A stretch of DNA of 15,977 nt. Source: DATDOO01 sp035293245. GTDB taxonomy: Bacteria > Pseudomonadota > Gammaproteobacteria > Methylococcales > Methylococcaceae. Below the pieces are notes generated by a model. The model saw nothing but the letters and a program-made list of their open reading frames with translations. It was not told the DNA's origin and ran no database searches. Location: the NCBI GenBank assembly GCA_035293245.1, contig DATDOO010000273.1, forward strand, positions 1-15,977, given 5' to 3'. Position numbers and translations under genes: made by a program. Of the stretch, positions 12,437-15,977 are shown one piece after another (the stretch's first letter is position 1; every line of letters begins with the position of its first letter).

Positions 12437-14615
12437 CGTGGCGGTCTTGGCTGGCCGTCGATGCCGACGGTACCGGCGCAGTTTTCCCGGTGAACTCCAT
12501 GATGATGGTTCGCTCCTTCAGGTGCTTTTGGGTAATCCCGATACCCACCCGGCGCAAGGCCGGCGCCAGGCGCTTCATGGCGTTGGTCAGGCCGCGCGGG
12601 CCTTGGGGCCAGTTCCGGCCTCGGCTCGCGTCTCCGGCGCGGCGTTCCAGTTCGTCGAGCAGTTGGGTGGCGGTGCCTTGCCAGCGGCGGTGGTAATCCA
12701 GCAGGGCGCGGACGGCCATGCCTACCGGGGAGGCTTCCAGGGCGGCCTCGTTCGCGTTATTCAGATTCCGCGTGTAAACGTTAAGGAAGGTGCCCGGTGT
12801 CCAGCCCAAGGCCGGTTCGGCCGCCACCACCCAGCGGGCGAAGTCCGCCATGCGGGGAAGATGCTCCGGACAAGACTTGGTTTCGTTGGCCAGCGCCGCC
12901 GACAATGCGGAGTAGAGCGCGCCCAGCAAGCGCGGGCGGGCCACTTCGAAATTGGCCCATATATCCTGTTCGGTACGGCGCGTGACGATGACCGGAAGCT
13001 CCGACATGATGCCGCGCTCGATCAGGTCTGGGCGGGTAGCAATGTCGTCGATGCCGTTGAGGATGCCAGGCGCACACGCGGAAAACGCGGCCTCGTCGAA
13101 GTCGGTATACAGTTGCCGGGCGGATATGCCGCCGCCGGTGGTTAGGCGGCACAGGGCATCGGACATGCTGGCGTCCAAGCCGCTGAGGTTATCCAGGCAT
13201 ACCACGGCACTGTTGCGGGCGATGATGGCGAGGTCGTTTTCGGTCTTGGGCAAGGCCTTGAGCGGTACGGCGGATGGGTCCAGCAAAGCGCGCAGCATTT
13301 TGGACAAGATGCTTTTGCCGCTGCCTTGTTCGCCTTGCAGAAGGAGCAAGGCGTAAGGGCCACGTCCGCGCAAGGCGCCGAGCAGCCAGCCCACCACCAG
13401 GGGAAAATCGTGGGGGGCGACATTGAGATGGTGCCGCAGTTCGTCGATCCGGCCGCCCCGCACAGGCTGGGGTAAAGCCTGCATGGTGGCGGTACGACGG
13501 AAGGCCACGGGGGAACGTTCCACCACCTTCCAGCCGTGTGGCGTGATGACGACGGCGCGCCATTGGGCGTCGCCCAGGTCGATGACCAGGGTTTGATCGT
13601 CCTGGCGGGCGATGCGCAGGAATACGGGGGCTTCCGGGCCGTCGAACAGGGCGCGGGCGTCCAGGGCATCGATGGTGTCTTGCAGGGCCTGGGCGCTGAC
13701 GCCGCGCCCGCTGGCGGCATAGTGGCCGTGGCGCAGCACGTCACGAAAAGACTTGCTGCGTATGGGGTGGCATTCCCTGTACCCGTCCCGCTCTATCCAG
13801 GCGTAACCGCGCCCTTCCGGGTCGTGGAAGTACTCGAAGCCGGCGGCCAGTTCCAGCAGGGCATCGGCCTGGGAACGCTTGGGCGGCTTGGCCGGCGCGG
13901 GTTCGGGTTGGGATTCTTCGGCGGCTTCCGGTTCCGGCGTGGTGTCGTCGGCCGTTTCGGTCTTTTCGGTCGCTTCCCGCAGGGCTGGGCTGGTCCAGCG
14001 GTCCACGAAGCCGATTGACGCCCCCGGGTAGCGGGCTTTTACGGCCTCGCGGACCGGGGCCAGGTTCCCGACATGCAAAGCGGCCAGCGTGGTTTCGCCG
14101 GTGGCGTGGTGGTGGCGCAGGCCGTCTTCCAGACTGCAGGCGACGGCCAGCCGTGCGGCCTGATCAGGCAACGCGGGCATGGGAAAAAAGCAGCCCTGCA
14201 CGTGGCCGCCGCGCTGCATGCGCACTTCGCCCCTGGCCGTGATGTTGGCGTAGCTCTGGAGCGTGCCTGCAACGTCCAGCAGCGGCGCCACCAGGGCGTT
14301 GCCGCACTGGCGCAAGTTGCCGACGGGAGGCAGGCCCAGCCCGGCCAGCCAAGGATGGTCGGGCTGGGCCGGGCCGGATTCTTCGTAAACCACGGCATGG
14401 GCTTGGCGCCGCTTCTCGTGCCGGTCTTCGGCGTCGTCGTCTTCGGCTGCCGGCATTGGCGCGCCCGGCAGGGTGGCGGGTTCGATGGGCCGGGGCCGGC
14501 TGCGGGCCTGTATGGCTTCGGAGACTTCGTGGACCGTAAGCCTATCGCCGGTAAATAGGCGTTCCAGGGCGTCGAGGGTTCTATCCTCGGCCGTGGCGGG
14601 GGCGTTGGGGGACAT
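12417..14615 (-). CDS. Replication protein: degenerate Toprim + AAA+ ATPase
   Basis: 732 aa. Residues ~75-210 look like the Toprim-type part of mobile-element primases: HPWLAGLGLPPVGNLRQCGNALVAPL, then GTLQSYANI, CSLEDGLRHHHATGETTLAALHVGNL and YPGASIGFVDRW. The first acidic residue (Glu163) is kept, but the usual DAGNL is HVGNL and the DxD of the last strand is DRW, so catalysis is doubtful. A Pro/Glu-rich linker (about 215-247) follows. The C-terminal ATPase (about 390-580) has Walker A GEQGSGKS (428-435), Walker B VVCLDNL (Asp475) and a TRPDLIERGIMSELPVI arginine motif, typical of phage/island helicase-like ATPases. ATG 14613-14615 lies 12 nt after the alpA stop. It probably initiates or drives replication of the element. 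Confidence 0.85.
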   Translation of the reverse strand: MSPNAPATAEDRTLDALERLFTGDRLTVHEVSEAIQARSRPRPIEPATLPGAPMPAAEDDDAEDRHEKRRQAHAVVYEESGPAQPDHPWLAGLGLPPVGNLRQCGNALVAPLLDVAGTLQSYANITARGEVRMQRGGHVQGCFFPMPALPDQAARLAVACSLEDGLRHHHATGETTLAALHVGNLAPVREAVKARYPGASIGFVDRWTSPALREATEKTETADDTTPEPEAAEESQPEPAPAKPPKRSQADALLELAAGFEYFHDPEGRGYAWIERDGYRECHPIRSKSFRDVLRHGHYAASGRGVSAQALQDTIDALDARALFDGPEAPVFLRIARQDDQTLVIDLGDAQWRAVVITPHGWKVVERSPVAFRRTATMQALPQPVRGGRIDELRHHLNVAPHDFPLVVGWLLGALRGRGPYALLLLQGEQGSGKSILSKMLRALLDPSAVPLKALPKTENDLAIIARNSAVVCLDNLSGLDASMSDALCRLTTGGGISARQLYTDFDEAAFSACAPGILNGIDDIATRPDLIERGIMSELPVIVTRRTEQDIWANFEVARPRLLGALYSALSAALANETKSCPEHLPRMADFARWVVAAEPALGWTPGTFLNVYTRNLNNANEAALEASPVGMAVRALLDYHRRWQGTATQLLDELERRAGDASRGRNWPQGPRGLTNAMKRLAPALRRVGIGITQKHLKERTIIMEFTGKTAPVPSASTASQDRHDDDVLI

Positions 14616-14627
14616 GCCGAACGCCCG

Positions 14628-14897
14628 TCAAGCGGCGGGCGGGAGGGGCTTGCTGACGCGGTGCCGTTCCAGCCAGGCATCCAGGTCATCGCGTAAGTAG
14701 AGAACTTTCCGGCCGATTTTTACGTGGGGAGGAGGGGGAGTGCGGTTGGCTCTGTCTCCGGCCATCCTCGCGATGCGAAGGAAGCTCGGCGACATTTGGA
14801 TGTAGATCGCGGCCTGGATTTCCGTGAAGGCCCGTTGTTCGGGTTCGGCGCCGTGCGGTGTGGTATTGGTGGCGCGTGGGGTGGTATGGGTTGACAT
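14628..14897 (-). CDS. AlpA-like regulator / excisionase (MerR-type HTH)
   Basis: 89 aa. After an unstructured Thr/Pro-rich start, residues ~22-80 form the AlpA/Xis winged helix-turn-helix: FTEIQAAIYIQMSPSFLRIARM (helix-turn-helix), then PPPHVKIGRKVLYLRDDLDAWLERHR (wing and final helix). Such proteins bind DNA to control excision or early genes of prophages, P4-like and PICI-like elements. ATG 14895-14897 has CGGAG 7 nt upstream. It is the first gene of the leftward operon. The intergenic DNA upstream is A/T-richer, with TTGACG boxes. Whether it acts as transcription activator or directionality factor cannot be told. Confidence 0.88.
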   Translation of the reverse strand: MSTHTTPRATNTTPHGAEPEQRAFTEIQAAIYIQMSPSFLRIARMAGDRANRTPPPPHVKIGRKVLYLRDDLDAWLERHRVSKPLPPAA

Positions 14898-14936
14898 GGG
14901 GTAACTCCGTCAATATGTGTCGTGACGGATGCCCAT

Positions 14937-14967
14937 ACTATGCAGAACTATTACCGTGTCACGTCAA
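14937..14967 (-). promoter_or_regulatory. Possible promoter of the alpA operon
   Basis: Minus-strand TTGACG (14962-14967) is followed, after 19 bp, by CATAGT (14937-14942). The spacing is long, so this is tentative. A second TTGACG stands just before the alpA ribosome binding site. Confidence 0.35.
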
Positions 14968-15036
14968 GAATTGGCCACCTAATGATTGTCTTGACTTTTG
15001 CCGATTTTTGGAAAACCAGTGCGACAGAAAAGGGGG

Positions 15037-15756
15037 TTAAGGTGTCTGGGCGAACTGGCGAGCCCAATATGCAAGGCAGTATTGCGCTATGTCTTCGATG
15101 ACCAAGTAACGGCGAAGATGAGGTATCTTCCTGGTGGCGTCCCCCAGGTAAACTTGTTTCATTTTTGAGGTAGAGCAAAAATATTTTCTGGCAAGTTCAT
15201 CGATCTGGTTGCTTACCCCTTTATCGGTGGCAATCTGGGCATCTATTTCCGCCGTGAGATCACGTGCGAGTCTCCAGATATTCCAGTTTTTGGTTGGGAA
15301 GCAGCCCTGCCCTTTGCGATATTCATAAATATACCGGGCAATAGTACGGTACTGCTCAAAGCAAGAATGCCGGCCTTTTTTCTTGCGGTAATCGCTGGGG
15401 TCGAACTGACGGAGTGGAATCGGCAGTGGTAGGCCTGCCCGGTTATAGAGGCGGGCAATCTCGCGAAGCGTACCCACCGCTGTCACGTCTTGGTGCTCCT
15501 GCGCAAGGACAAGCAGGACGCGCACCAGTCCTGTAACTTGTTGATCCGATAACTTCCGTTCCGGGTCATGAGCGGAGAGTTTCAAATGGATGCTATTGAG
15601 TAACACCACGGCATCATGATCGCCAACCAGAGCTTTTTTCTCCAAACAGTCACGCCAGAAAACAAATTCCTGTAAGGGGTGCAGAGGTTTAACGACAACT
15701 GGCGAGGTCATTCGGACACGTTTTCGTCTTTCTTGTTCGAATTTCGCGCCGCTCAT
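15037..15756 (-). CDS. Protein of unknown function, lower-GC, right edge of element
   Basis: 239 aa, function not recognised. It is rich in Arg/Lys and Tyr and appears mostly helical, e.g. VTGLVRVLLVLAQEHQDVTA, TLREIARLYNRAGLPLPIPL, and the aromatic, basic stretch YRKKKGRHSCFEQYRTIARY. No membrane segment or catalytic motif is visible. The coding region is clearly less GC-rich than its neighbours, suggesting separate acquisition. The ATG at 15754-15756 has no ribosome binding site; an internal ATG (codon 16, MTSPVVV) is an alternative start. Repeated TACCGACG motifs lie 60-170 bp upstream. A replication or partition protein acting on those repeats is one possibility; a regulator or defence protein is equally open. 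Confidence 0.65.
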   Translation of the reverse strand: MSGAKFEQERRKRVRMTSPVVVKPLHPLQEFVFWRDCLEKKALVGDHDAVVLLNSIHLKLSAHDPERKLSDQQVTGLVRVLLVLAQEHQDVTAVGTLREIARLYNRAGLPLPIPLRQFDPSDYRKKKGRHSCFEQYRTIARYIYEYRKGQGCFPTKNWNIWRLARDLTAEIDAQIATDKGVSNQIDELARKYFCSTSKMKQVYLGDATRKIPHLRRYLVIEDIAQYCLAYWARQFAQTP

Positions 15757-15758
15757 AT

Positions 15759-15971
15759 TCAGCGAGCCGCGAGGGGGAAAGGAGGGATCATTTTTAGGTT
15801 TCCTGTCACGTGCGGGGTACCGACGTAAGCGCCGAAATTACCGACGCAACGGCTTTTCCTTGCGCCGGCGTTAAGTGATTGATTCGTTAAGGGGTACCGA
15901 CGCATCGACGGTACCGACGATGTTTTCGCGGTTTCGTCTCGGGACTGTTCGCGGCTGTTTTGCGGATTCAT
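15759..15971 (-). CDS. Doubtful 70-aa reading frame across the repeat region
   Basis: It runs from ATG 15969-15971, with GAAGAA directly adjacent, to TGA 15759-15761, two bases before the ATG of the 239-aa gene. The product (beginning MNPQNSREQS) has no domain, and part of it is the translation of the TACCGACG repeats. It may be a leader peptide coupled to the next gene, or chance. The window ends just upstream. Confidence 0.25.
   Translation of the reverse strand: MNPQNSREQSRDETAKTSSVPSMRRYPLTNQSLNAGARKSRCVGNFGAYVGTPHVTGNLKMIPPFPLAAR
15814..15923. repeat. Iteron-like TACCGACG repeats with near-perfect palindrome
   Basis: TACCGACG occurs four times in the same orientation: within GGGGTACCGACG at 15814-15825, at 15839-15846, within GGGGTACCGACG at 15891-15902, and within GGTACCGACG at 15910-15919. 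The last copy lies in CATCGACGGTACCGACGATG (15904-15923), palindromic at 9 of 10 positions. Unit distances are uneven (21, 56, 17 bp). They lie upstream of the 239-aa gene and could be origin iterons, operators or partition sites. Confidence 0.6.
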
Positions 15972-15977
15972 TTCTTC

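Noticed and set aside
1..15977. CRISPR array, rRNA genes or a transposase
   Set aside because: No regularly spaced repeats, rRNA-like sequence or transposase motif was found on either strand.

Overview
The window looks like a chromosome segment of a GC-rich gammaproteobacterium. The signs are an NtrB/NtrC pair with a sigma-54 promoter, a gammaproteobacterial-type 6S RNA, and a tRNA-Met close to the E. coli elongator tRNA. The pairing of a 'type 2' thymidine/AMP phosphorylase with a ribose-phosphate pyrophosphokinase is one I associate with methanotrophs such as Methylococcus, but that placement is an inference. Two parts are visible: a chromosomal core (1 to about 9190) and an accessory region (about 9190 to the right edge) next to the tRNA gene.

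Core, left to right: the 3' part of an MFS transporter (+); a convergent exported PhoX/DUF839-like protein (-) with an intrinsic terminator and, upstream, 11-bp phased repeats resembling a Pho box; a gene-free stretch with two perfect DnaA boxes facing each other beside an A/T palindrome; a small membrane protein (+); and 6S RNA (ssrS, +), which is not protein coding. Then a leftward series: ntrB -> ntrC (ATGA overlap) -> thymidine/AMP phosphorylase-like -> PRPP synthetase. NtrBC should sense nitrogen status and activate sigma-54 promoters. Just upstream of ntrB are a -24/-12 promoter and two NtrC-type sites spaced as in an NtrC enhancer, so autoregulation is predicted. The phosphorylase and Prs probably act together in ribose-phosphate/nucleotide salvage. 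A dispersed palindromic repeat sits between them and extends the Prs reading frame.

Accessory region: tRNA-Met(CAU) with its own promoter and terminator is followed by a small serine recombinase (+). The recombinase has a 28-bp imperfect palindrome in its promoter and is flanked by inverted GGGGGTA/GAAAACCCC motifs. Next come about 1.1 kb without a convincing gene but with many hairpins. A tightly overlapping leftward operon then reads, in transcription order, AlpA-like regulator, degenerate-Toprim/AAA+ replication ATPase, TubC-docking-like protein, a 40-aa acidic protein (GTG start), a Cys-rich zinc-binding-like protein and a 90-aa protein of unknown function. At the right edge is a lower-GC gene of unknown function (239 aa) preceded by repeated TACCGACG motifs. 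The whole resembles a small satellite/plasmid-like integrated element with replication and regulatory genes. No tyrosine integrase or second att copy is visible, so its right boundary lies outside the window.
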